Position numbers and translations under genes: made by a program
Part shown: positions 16,675 through 23,890 of the stretch, one piece after another
How the letters are laid out: each line of letters begins with the position of its first letter
Position numbering within the stretch: position 1 is the stretch's first letter
Origin: Planctomycetota bacterium
Lineage (GTDB): Bacteria > Planctomycetota > Phycisphaerae > Phycisphaerales > UBA1924
Length of the DNA stretch: 46,737 nt
Reading direction: 5' to 3'
Assembly: GCA_023432465.1 (NCBI GenBank)
Contig: JAEYUO010000089.1
Location: 1 to 46,737 of the forward strand
Notes under the pieces: generated by a model
Database searches by the model: none
What the model saw: the letters and a program-made list of their open reading frames with translations, nothing else
Told to the model about the DNA's origin: nothing

Positions 16675-17997
16675 TTACGGTCCGACGAATACGTCGTCCG
16701 TGCCATCGGGGCTCTCGGTGCCTTGCAGCGGATCGGCCGAACGCGGGTGCGTGAGACGACGGATCGCAAGCTCTACCTGCCGCGGCAGCCAGATGTTGTC
16801 GCCGTTCTCGAGGACCGGCGACCGCAGCCACTCCAGCGAACCGTCGTTGAACAGCGCGGCCTGCCCCCGCCCGCCGTGGTTCGGCGAGTTTTCGATCGGA
16901 TCGATCGGCCGACCCATGTAGGCCTTGAGGATGACCGGCGAGCGGTCGATCAGCACGATGGTGCGCTGCGATGCGGACCAGGAGGGGCGCTCCGCGGCGA
17001 AAAGATTCTGATAGCTGTACGAGACTTCCTCAATGCGGCCCCAGTCCATGGCTTCCTTGCGGGGGTCCTGCGAAACCGCGTGGGCGTTGCCGGTGCAGGC
17101 CAGGTCGCCGAGGGTCACGTTGCCGGTGCGCACGAGCGTGTACAGGTTCGCGGCGTTGGACTCATCCGGGCTCCGGCCCACAAACCACCACGGCCGACCC
17201 GCGGGCGAGGCGGTGGCCATCGGCAGCGCATCCTTGTTCGAGCCCGCGTACAGCCCGAACCCCAGCCCCGCGGCGGAGAGATTCGATTGGCACTCCATTC
17301 GGCGGGAATAGCCCTGAACCGCGCTCGTGATCGGCGCGAGGACACCAAAGCCGATGAGGATCATCGCGGCGACGGTCACCAGGTCCGCGAGTCTGAAGCG
17401 AGGGCGGAAGCCCGTTCCTTCGCCATCCTCCACGACCCGTTCGGCCCCGACGAGTTCGAGTCGAGACTCATCGCGTTCGATATGCTCCTGCACGGTCGCG
17501 AGTGTCCGGGTGATGAGAGCGCTTCGGTCCGCCGCGGCCGGCGTTGGCCCTTCGAGCGAACCGAGCAGGGCCAGTTGACGCGAAGCACGAGTCCGGAGCG
17601 AGCCCGGCACGCGGGAGATGTCCATCCCCGCCTCGACGAGCGCCTCGAGCGCATCGTCATCGTCGGGCGACAGATCGCCATCGACGAACGAACCGCCTTG
17701 AGCGTCGAGTGTTCGTGTGTGGGCAGCGCGAGACACACGCGCGAGCGTCAGATCGATCAAGAGGCCGCGATTGACGGCGACATGCTCGGCGTGCACATCC
17801 AGCAACCCCAGCAGCCCGGAGAGGCGTTTGGCATCGGGGGTGTCGCCGATTGAAACGGAGTCGAGTCCGTTCCCAAAGAATGTGTCAACAAGCGATGCGG
17901 ACCCGGGCGAGAGCACAGGCTCATGGCCTGCCATGTCTTGGCGCGTAGGTCCTTGAGGTGTCGGTCCGCCGAACGAACTGGAACTCGACGTGTTCAT
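16675..17997 (-). CDS. Probable membrane anti-sigma factor fused to a pseudopilin-like (DUF1559-type) module
   Basis: A 440-residue protein directly downstream of an ECF sigma gene; its ATG overlaps the sigma stop (ATGA). Residues 1-200 are soluble and acidic, with a helical stretch at about 135-190. Residues 201-222 (FRLADLVTVAAMILIGFGVLAP) form one hydrophobic helix that follows the spacing of a type IV prepilin or pseudopilin helix, with Asp205 where Glu5 would be and Pro222 where the usual proline lies. It is followed by RRMECQSNLSAAGLGFGLY, like the C-x-x-NL block of DUF1559, and near residue 380 by NHGGRGQAALFNDGSLEWL, like the H-GG-x-DG signature. No Gly precedes Phe201, so peptidase cleavage is unlikely. 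Anti-sigma activity is inferred from gene order and topology only; no zinc-finger anti-sigma motif is seen. Confidence 0.72.
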   Translation of the reverse strand: MNTSSSSSFGGPTPQGPTRQDMAGHEPVLSPGSASLVDTFFGNGLDSVSIGDTPDAKRLSGLLGLLDVHAEHVAVNRGLLIDLTLARVSRAAHTRTLDAQGGSFVDGDLSPDDDDALEALVEAGMDISRVPGSLRTRASRQLALLGSLEGPTPAAADRSALITRTLATVQEHIERDESRLELVGAERVVEDGEGTGFRPRFRLADLVTVAAMILIGFGVLAPITSAVQGYSRRMECQSNLSAAGLGFGLYAGSNKDALPMATASPAGRPWWFVGRSPDESNAANLYTLVRTGNVTLGDLACTGNAHAVSQDPRKEAMDWGRIEEVSYSYQNLFAAERPSWSASQRTIVLIDRSPVILKAYMGRPIDPIENSPNHGGRGQAALFNDGSLEWLRSPVLENGDNIWLPRQVELAIRRLTHPRSADPLQGTESPDGTDDVFVGP

Positions 17998-18632
17998 GGT
18001 TCCTGGGATCCCTTGGACACTTCCTGCCAGCTTCGGGCGAAGGAAGCGACCGCCGAATGAAGCCGCGATTTGACAGTCCCGAGAGGGATCTTGAGCGATT
18101 CGGCGATCTGGTTGTACGACATCCGCTGGAAATACGCGAGCAAGAGGATCTCTCGGAGCGACCATGGCATCCGGTCGATTGCCTGCTGCACCTGTCGGCT
18201 TCTCTCCTGGGCGTCCAGCGCCGCATCGGGCGAGGGCACATCAACTTCCATGAGGTCCACAAACGTCCGGGCCCCGTCGCCGTTGGCGTTATCGCCACCG
18301 CCACCGGACCCGCCGATCGGCGCTGAGAGATCCAGCGCCTTCCGGCGTGCGCTTCTACGCAGGGCATCCCGCCCTTTGTTCGCCGCGATCGTAAAAAGCC
18401 ATGGTTTAAAGCGCCGGCTCGCGTCAAAGGAGTCGGCCGATAAGTGGACCTGAAGGAACGCCTCCTGAAAGGCATCCTCCGCCAGCGCACGGTTGCCGCA
18501 CAGTCGGATCAGGAATCGGATGAGATCATCATGGTGACGCTCGACGAGCGTCTCAAAGGCCGCCGGCTCGCCCGAGCGGTACGCCTCCAGCAGCTCCTCA
18601 TCGTTCCGCTCTTCTAAACGCTTGACCGGCAT
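17994..18632 (-). CDS. ECF-type RNA polymerase sigma factor
   Basis: A 212-residue sigma-70 family factor of ECF type. Region 2 spans about residues 25-97 (FETLVERHHDDLIRFLIRLC, AEDAFQEAFLQVH, then FKPWLFTIAANKGRDALRR). A Gly/Asn-rich linker of about 45 residues follows. Region 4 spans about 146-200 (MPWSLREILLLAYFQRMSYN, then QIAESLKIPLGTVKSRLHSA), a helix-turn-helix expected to read the -35 element. The ATG at 18632 begins the conserved N-terminus. The 4-base overlap with the next gene indicates coupled translation of a sigma/anti-sigma pair. The gene is divergent from hpnH. Confidence 0.93.
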   Translation of the reverse strand: MPVKRLEERNDEELLEAYRSGEPAAFETLVERHHDDLIRFLIRLCGNRALAEDAFQEAFLQVHLSADSFDASRRFKPWLFTIAANKGRDALRRSARRKALDLSAPIGGSGGGGDNANGDGARTFVDLMEVDVPSPDAALDAQERSRQVQQAIDRMPWSLREILLLAYFQRMSYNQIAESLKIPLGTVKSRLHSAVASFARSWQEVSKGSQEP

Positions 18633-18971
18633 GAGTTTGCTACGAGTTTGGGTCGGGGAAAGAGGGAGGGGAGTCCGCGGCGGGGGGATAGTCCTTGATT
18701 CTTGACCTGTCGCGGACTCTCGCCCCACGGCCACCCGGCCCGAGGGGGTACGCCCGGTCGCCAAGTGTACGACCACACCCACCCGCCTGTTTGGGCACCA
18801 GCGTGCCAAAGCGGGTCGCCTGCTTCTCGGGGGCGGCGGAACGCCCGTTTGTTCGGGAGGGTCTGCCCAGCTTCCGGTGCTTGGATGCTCCGGGAGCATC
18901 CGCTAGCATGTCCTCCTGCGTGCCGCGGCCAAGAAGCCCGGTTCCAAAAGGTCGAGACGCGAAAGGAATCC
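18633..18971. other. Divergent intergenic region between ECF sigma gene and hpnH
   Basis: A 339-base stretch with no supported gene. It must hold promoters for the sigma operon and for hpnH. A 36-base imperfect palindrome lies at 18781-18816, and GAAAGGA just before 18972 is the hpnH ribosome-binding site. Open frames across it lack start signals and recognisable sequence. Confidence 0.55.
18781..18816. repeat. Imperfect palindrome in sigma/hpnH intergenic region
   Basis: Outer arms ACCCGC/GCGGGT and inner arms TTTGG(G)CAC/GTGCCAAA around loop CAGC, with a three-base bulge (CTG) and one unpaired G on the left side. It carries the same half-sites as the palindrome at 15385-15418 but in swapped order. 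Confidence 0.65.
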
Positions 18972-20123
18972 ATGGGCGTTCCGCTGAGTCAGATGTGGAC
19001 GGTCGCGACGTATGTTCTGGGACAGAAGCTCCAGGGAAACAAGCGGTACCCGCTCGTGCTCATGCTCGAGCCGCTGTTTCGCTGCAACCTCGCCTGCGCC
19101 GGCTGCGGCAAGATCCAGTACCCCCCGCACATCTTGAAACGTCAGCTCACCCCGGAACAGTGCTTCAAGGCTGTTGAGGAGTGCGGTGCACCGATGGTGT
19201 CGATTCCTGGTGGAGAGCCCCTCCTTCATCCCCAGATCAAGGAGATTGTCGACGGTCTCATTGCCCGCAAGAAGTACATCTACCTGTGCACCAATGCGCT
19301 CCTTCTGAAGCAGAAGCTCGAGGAGGGCATCTTCAAGCCCAGCAAGTACCTGACGTTCAGCGTCCACATGGACGGGCAGGAAGAGCACCACGACTTTGCC
19401 GTCTGCCGCGACGGCACCTTTGTGACGGCGCGCGAGGGCATTCGCCTCGCCGTGCAGATGGGTTTCCGCGTCACGACCAACACCACGCTCTTCGATGGCT
19501 CCGACCCGGTGTCCGTCCGCGCGTTCTTCGACGAGATGATGGAACTCGGCGTCGAAGGCATGATGGTCTCCCCGGGCTATGCCTATCCCAAGGCCCCGGA
19601 CCAGAAGACCTTCATGCAGGAGCGCACCAAGACCCGCAACTTCTTCCGGATGCTGCTTTCCAACCGCAAGTCCCACTGGAAGTTCAACCAGTCGCCGCTG
19701 TTTCTCGAGTTCCTCATGGGCGCGAAGGGGCGCGAGTATGAGTGCCTCCCGTGGGGCAATCCCACCTTCAACATCTTCGGATGGCAGAAGCCCTGCTATC
19801 TCCTCCAGGACGGCTACGTCGAGACGTTCAGAGAACTCATCGAAGACACCGAGTGGGAGCGCTACGGCCGCGCCAGCGGCAACCGCGCCTGCCAGCAGTG
19901 CATGGTTCACTGCGGCTACGAGCCGACGGCCGTCGATCACACCTTTGGTGCGCTGAGCGGCATGTGGGGCACGATCCGCGCGATGCTCTCCCCGAGCTAT
20001 GTCGATCCGGAGGCCGCGGCGATGCTCGCCGAAGAGGCCAAGAAACCGCATGGCCCGATGGTGCAGCTTGGCCTGACCGTCGAGGGCAAGCCGGTTGCGC
20101 AGCGCGAAGCCGTCTCGGTCTGA
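18972..20123 (+). CDS. hpnH: Adenosyl-hopene transferase HpnH (radical SAM)
   Basis: Radical SAM enzyme that adds a 5'-deoxyadenosyl group to diploptene, giving adenosylhopane, the first step of extended hopanoid side-chain synthesis. The 383-residue protein starts MGVPLSQMWTVATYVLGQ, the typical HpnH N-terminus. The radical SAM cluster motif is FRCNLACAGCGK (Cys38, Cys42, Cys45), then SIPGGEPLLHP, and late cysteines in NRACQQCMVHCGYEP. The length is that of the family. GAAAGGA lies upstream of the ATG. No other hopanoid gene (shc, hpnG and others) is in the window, so the gene is isolated from the usual cluster. Its presence implies that the organism makes C35 hopanoids. Confidence 0.94.
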   Translation: MGVPLSQMWTVATYVLGQKLQGNKRYPLVLMLEPLFRCNLACAGCGKIQYPPHILKRQLTPEQCFKAVEECGAPMVSIPGGEPLLHPQIKEIVDGLIARKKYIYLCTNALLLKQKLEEGIFKPSKYLTFSVHMDGQEEHHDFAVCRDGTFVTAREGIRLAVQMGFRVTTNTTLFDGSDPVSVRAFFDEMMELGVEGMMVSPGYAYPKAPDQKTFMQERTKTRNFFRMLLSNRKSHWKFNQSPLFLEFLMGAKGREYECLPWGNPTFNIFGWQKPCYLLQDGYVETFRELIEDTEWERYGRASGNRACQQCMVHCGYEPTAVDHTFGALSGMWGTIRAMLSPSYVDPEAAAMLAEEAKKPHGPMVQLGLTVEGKPVAQREAVSV

Positions 20124-20140
20124 GTGCGTCGGCTTGCGAG

Positions 20141-20566
20141 TTACGCCGGCGGGTTGTTTTCGGTATTGGCCGCGGAATCGTCAAACGCCTTGTCCGCGCG
20201 GAAGAACTCCTCGGCCGACATGGGTGTGCCGTCATCGTGAAAGAAGCCGTTGATCCCGCGCTGCGCAGTGCGCGGGTGCAACTCGTCATCAAGGTCCGAG
20301 TCGGCATCGCCCTCATCCGCGATCATGTGCAGTTGGCCCTTGGGGTCCTGCCACGAAGGATCGGTGGGAAAGATGTCGAGCCCAAATCCGCCCGCATCGC
20401 AACCCTCGGTCGGGCAGTGCCACATCTCCAGCGGGTCATCATCACCCGGCTGCAGCGGCCCGAACACCATCGCGTCGGATTGGTACTTCTGTCCGCAGTG
20501 CAGGCAGATCACCTCGATCGGGTCATCCGGCGGCGGGAAGGAGCTGTCATCTTCGCGGTTGGCCAC
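20141..20566 (-). CDS. Acidic zinc-ribbon-like hypothetical protein
   Basis: A 141-residue acidic protein. Residues 20-60 hold paired cysteines: ICLHCGQKYQSD and later WHCPTEGCDAGGFG, a probable four-cysteine zinc ribbon. The C-terminal half (LHPRTAQRGINGFFHDDGTP, then MSAEEFFRADKAFDD) is hydrophilic with no motif that I recognise. It is convergent with hpnH (17-base gap) and divergent from the thioredoxin-like gene. A single zinc-ribbon protein like this could bind nucleic acid or protein; no function is claimed. Confidence 0.7.
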   Translation of the reverse strand: MANREDDSSFPPPDDPIEVICLHCGQKYQSDAMVFGPLQPGDDDPLEMWHCPTEGCDAGGFGLDIFPTDPSWQDPKGQLHMIADEGDADSDLDDELHPRTAQRGINGFFHDDGTPMSAEEFFRADKAFDDSAANTENNPPA

Positions 20567-20740
20567 GCGCTCAGCCTACCAACAGTCTGAGTCTGTGCAA
20601 GTCATACGAACAAAGCCCAGTCCTCGGTCGTCGCGCGCAACCGCCGCCGCACCTACCATTGCACGTTCGCTGTACAACCCCCGGATGCAGCGCTTCGCGA
20701 GTGCGATCCCGTGCATCCGCAGTTCACGGAGGATCACAGC

Positions 20741-21832
20741 ATGGCCATCACATCCGCTCGCGTACTTCTGGCCGCAGGCGCGGCTCTTGTCCTCTGTCTG
20801 CCCGTTTGGGCGCAGGGCAATGCTGCGCCAGCAAAGGTCGAAACCAAGGCCGCACAACCCGAGAAGAAGGCGCCGACGCTCAAAGCGGGAGACCTCGCCC
20901 CGGCCCTCTCCGTCGAGAACTGGGTGAAGGGCGATGCCGTCACCGGGTTTGAGAAGGGGAAGGTCTACGTGGTCGAGTTCTGGGCGACGTGGTGCGGCCC
21001 GTGCATCGCGGCCATCCCGCACCTGACGCACCTCCAGAAGGAGTACAAGGGCCGGGTGCAGTTCATCGGTGTTTCGGGTTCCGACAAGGATCTGGCGACC
21101 GTCGAGACCTTTGTTAAGCAGCAGGGCGACAAGATGGGCTACACCGTCGCCTTCGACGGGGACAGGTCCATGAGCGAAGCCTGGATGAAGCCCGCGGGCC
21201 GCAACGGCATTCCGTGCTCCTTCGTCGTCGATCGTGATGGCAAGATCGCGTGGATCGGCCACCCCCGCGCCGGCCTCGATGCCGTGCTGGCCAAGGTGGT
21301 CGCCGGGACCTTCAACCCTGTCGCCTGGGCCGAGACCGAGTCCAAGGCCAACGCGCTCCGCAGGCAGGCGTTCGAGGCCGGGCAGTCCGAAGACTACGCC
21401 ACGGCGGAAAAGGCCCTGAACGAGCTCGGCGCGGTCGATCCGTCCTTCGCGGCCGATGCGGGCATGATGAAGTTCCGCATGATGCTCCTCCAGAAGAAGG
21501 ACTATCCGGCGGCGTACGAGGCCGCGGGCGTGCTCTTCGCCGGACCGCTGAAGAACGATGCCGAATCGCTCAACGAGATCGCATGGACAATCCTCGATGC
21601 TGAGGGCGTCGAGAAGCGCGATGTGGACCTCGCCTTGCGGATCGCTCAGCGCGCTGTCGAGATCGAGAACGGCGAGAACGGCATGATCATCGACACCCTC
21701 GCGCGCGCCTACTGGGAGAAGGGCGACAAGGCCAAGGCCATCGAGTGGCAGCGCAAGGCCGTCGAGAAGGTCGACTCCGACTCGCTCAAGCGCGAACTCG
21801 AAGCCACGCTCAAGAAGTACGAAGGCAAGTGA
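20741..21832 (+). CDS. Secreted TlpA-like thioredoxin-fold protein
   Basis: A 363-residue exported protein. The ATG at 20741 was chosen because GGAGGA lies upstream and a signal peptide begins there (SARVLLAAGAALVLCLPVWAQG, cleavage near residue 25). A TlpA/redoxin domain follows at about 45-190, with active-site W-C-G-P-C at 84-88 (VVEFWATWCGPCIAAIPHL) and the cis-proline region NGIPCSFVVDRDGKIAWIG. Residues 200-363 are helical and repeat-like, with alternating A/L/Y positions as in TPR motifs. Such proteins reduce or isomerise disulfides of extracytoplasmic proteins. Possible clients are the Cys-rich secreted proteins in this region, which is inference. A strong terminator follows. Confidence 0.88.
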   Translation: MAITSARVLLAAGAALVLCLPVWAQGNAAPAKVETKAAQPEKKAPTLKAGDLAPALSVENWVKGDAVTGFEKGKVYVVEFWATWCGPCIAAIPHLTHLQKEYKGRVQFIGVSGSDKDLATVETFVKQQGDKMGYTVAFDGDRSMSEAWMKPAGRNGIPCSFVVDRDGKIAWIGHPRAGLDAVLAKVVAGTFNPVAWAETESKANALRRQAFEAGQSEDYATAEKALNELGAVDPSFAADAGMMKFRMMLLQKKDYPAAYEAAGVLFAGPLKNDAESLNEIAWTILDAEGVEKRDVDLALRIAQRAVEIENGENGMIIDTLARAYWEKGDKAKAIEWQRKAVEKVDSDSLKRELEATLKKYEGK

Positions 21833-21860
21833 TCCCGAGCCTGACCCTGAACATCACGTG

Positions 21861-21888
21861 CGCCCGGGACCCGTGGCCCGGGCGTTTT
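21861..21888 (+). terminator. Rho-independent terminator of thioredoxin-like gene
   Basis: Stem CGCCCGGG / CCCGGGCG with an eight-base loop, followed by TTTT. It begins 29 bases after the stop codon, and its T-run abuts the stop codon of the convergent esterase gene. Confidence 0.85.
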
Positions 21889-23417
21889 CATTTGCCCGCG
21901 GGCACGGGCTGCAACGCCGCGCGGGCTGCCCGGATCGCCTCTCGCATCGATTCGATGCCGTCGGGCGCAAACGAATGACCCATCCCCTCGACGATGACCA
22001 CGTGCGCATCGGAACCAAGTGATGCGAGCGAGGTTTGGAGCGTGCGCACAGCTCCCTCCAAAAAGAAGTTGTCCTGCGCGCCGGCATAGATGTTCAGCTT
22101 CCCCGCGAGCCGCTCCCGCAGCCCGGGCGCGCCATCCGCACCCATCCAGCCGCGCTCGATCACCAGCCGGATGTCATAGGGTTCCCATGACTTCGCCGTC
22201 TCGATATCGACCGCGCCGGTGGCGCGATCGAACAGCGCTCGCGGCTGGCCGTCCTCGCCGCGAGGGCTGAACACCGCTTCAAACGATGAGATCTGCCCGC
22301 CGCGTCCGAGCACCCGCTCCATCGCGCAGAAGTCGTCGTACCAGATCATGGTGTTCCCGCCGTTGCGGGCCAGCGGGCGGCGCGTCCCCGCGGCGTCGGT
22401 GTACATGTTCGCGCCCGGCGCGTACAGATCGATCTGCTGGAAGTCGCGGAAGTCAACCGGATCGGGCACGTGCGACCAGCACGCCGCGAACTGCTCGGGA
22501 TAGGTCACGGTGAGCCACAGGCTCGACCAACCGCCTGACGAGATCCCCGTGACGAACCGGCTCGCCGCACCCCCGGTGCGGAAGCGGCGATCGATCTCCG
22601 GCAGCAGTTCTTCGATGAGCATGCGTCCCCACGGGCCATTGTTCGCCGAATCCGCAAAGACGCTGTGTCCCGTGCCGCAGGAGGCATCCGGAACGATCAC
22701 GACGCAGTCCTCCAGTTTGCCCTCGTCCGCCACCAGTGGGGCGAGCCGCCCGATGTCCCGATGGCTGCCGCCGAACCCGCCGATCATCACCACGCTCGGC
22801 CACAACCGGTCGGGCTCGGCCTTCCACTGCGCCGGCGTGCGCACCGCCGCACGCACGACGAACTCCCGTTCGTGAAACTTCGAGAGCAGCGCGGATCGCA
22901 TCTCGATGAGCTTCGTGTCATCTGTTTCGCGGAACTCGCGTTCGGCGACGACCTCCGAGAGCCGCAGCTCCACCGTGCCATCGACCGCGGCATCAAACTG
23001 AACCTGCACGGGCTTGCTGTACAGGTCGCCCGGGCCGTCGCCGGGCGAGGGGTGATCGAGCGACCGCCTTGCCACCGCCTGCACCCAGTATTCACCGGCC
23101 GCGATGTCCGCATGCGCTTTGGGGAACGCAAGCTCTGTGTCGCGAACGGTGACCGCCGCGCCGGGTGCGACACCGATGGCATCCACGGCCAGTGTCTGCG
23201 CGGGGTCGAACCAGTTGGTCATCTGCCGGCGCGGCTCGGGGCGCGTGCCGCGGCCGAGCACGACGTAGATGCGACCGGAGTAAGCAACATCCTGCACGGC
23301 CTCATCGAAGACCACGCGGAAGCCGCCGACAGTCGCCGATGCTTCGGCCTGCGCATTCGCGATCGTCGGTGGAACCAGCAGGAAGAAGGCGAGCAGGAAG
23401 AGCATGGACCTGTGCAT
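21888..23417 (-). CDS. Secreted esterase, PF00756-type alpha/beta hydrolase
   Basis: A 509-residue exported hydrolase. A signal peptide (MLFLLAFFLLVPPTIANAQA) begins the protein; a second in-frame ATG lies four codons later. About 160 residues of an N-terminal beta-rich region precede the esterase fold (VVMIGGFGGSHRDIGRLAPL, IVPDASCGTGHSVFADS). The nucleophile elbow is VTGISSGGWSSLW with Ser293. A late histidine lies in VIVEGMGHSFAPDG, and an acidic triad member lies between them. The family includes esterase D and feruloyl- or enterobactin-type esterases, so the substrate cannot be named; an extracellular ester is likely. The stop overlaps the T-run of the opposing terminator. Confidence 0.87.
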   Translation of the reverse strand: MHRSMLFLLAFFLLVPPTIANAQAEASATVGGFRVVFDEAVQDVAYSGRIYVVLGRGTRPEPRRQMTNWFDPAQTLAVDAIGVAPGAAVTVRDTELAFPKAHADIAAGEYWVQAVARRSLDHPSPGDGPGDLYSKPVQVQFDAAVDGTVELRLSEVVAEREFRETDDTKLIEMRSALLSKFHEREFVVRAAVRTPAQWKAEPDRLWPSVVMIGGFGGSHRDIGRLAPLVADEGKLEDCVVIVPDASCGTGHSVFADSANNGPWGRMLIEELLPEIDRRFRTGGAASRFVTGISSGGWSSLWLTVTYPEQFAACWSHVPDPVDFRDFQQIDLYAPGANMYTDAAGTRRPLARNGGNTMIWYDDFCAMERVLGRGGQISSFEAVFSPRGEDGQPRALFDRATGAVDIETAKSWEPYDIRLVIERGWMGADGAPGLRERLAGKLNIYAGAQDNFFLEGAVRTLQTSLASLGSDAHVVIVEGMGHSFAPDGIESMREAIRAARAALQPVPAGK

Positions 23418-23448
23418 GGGGGTCTCGCGTGGTGGGTTTGTCGGTAGA

Positions 23449-23472
23449 GGTGGTGGTGGTGGTGGGGGGGGG
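23449..23472. repeat. Short GGT microsatellite
   Basis: About five GGT/TGG units running into a G8 tract, in the gap between the esterase start and the DUF4286-like stop. Both elements are prone to slippage. No coding role. Confidence 0.7.
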
Positions 23473-23476
23473 CGAT

Positions 23477-23785
23477 TCAGACGATCTCGCCGACGAGACG
23501 TTCAAACGTAATGCCACGCTCGGGCGGAAACCGCTTGAGCCCGTCGGCACGCAGCGCGGGCGCGAATGTGGACACATAGCGGTCGAAGAGTTCTCGCGTC
23601 GTGAAGATGTACTGCGTCATCACCCGGGGCCGTGTCGCGGCGGGCTCAAGCCGGACGATCATCGCCGAGTGCGCGCCGTGCGAGATGACCGCATCGACGT
23701 GCCCATCCTCCAGCCAGGTGACATACTCCTCCGCCGTCGCCGTGTCGGGAAGCGTCGCGATGACCATATAGCAGATCCGGATCAT
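23477..23785 (-). CDS. DUF4286-like small protein
   Basis: A 102-residue protein with the DUF4286-like pattern: a first strand IRICYMVIATLPD, then EEYVTWLEDGHVDAVISHGA, a central strand HSAMIVRLEP, and a C-terminal helix with ELFDRYVSTFAPALRADGLK. Ferredoxin-like alpha/beta folds of this size are often dimeric stress or metabolic proteins, but the family role is unknown. The start is the ATG at 23785. A terminator of the upstream giant gene separates it from that gene, so it is probably transcribed independently. Confidence 0.72.
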   Translation of the reverse strand: MIRICYMVIATLPDTATAEEYVTWLEDGHVDAVISHGAHSAMIVRLEPAATRPRVMTQYIFTTRELFDRYVSTFAPALRADGLKRFPPERGITFERLVGEIV

Positions 23786-23815
23786 GCGTGGAGCGTATCC
23801 GATTCGTATCCAACG

Positions 23816-23847
23816 AAAAAGGACCCCGGCTGACGTAGCCGGGGTCC
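23816..23847 (-). terminator. Strong rho-independent terminator of the giant gene
   Basis: An 11-base-pair perfect stem (GGACCCCGGCT / AGCCGGGGTCC) with loop GACGT. Read on the minus strand, it is followed by TTTTT (the AAAAA at 23816-23820). It lies 44 bases past the stop of the dockerin-tailed gene. Confidence 0.92.
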
Positions 23848-23890
23848 CTGGGTAGTGGAGGCTCCCGATCGGTCCTCGAACTTCAACCGC

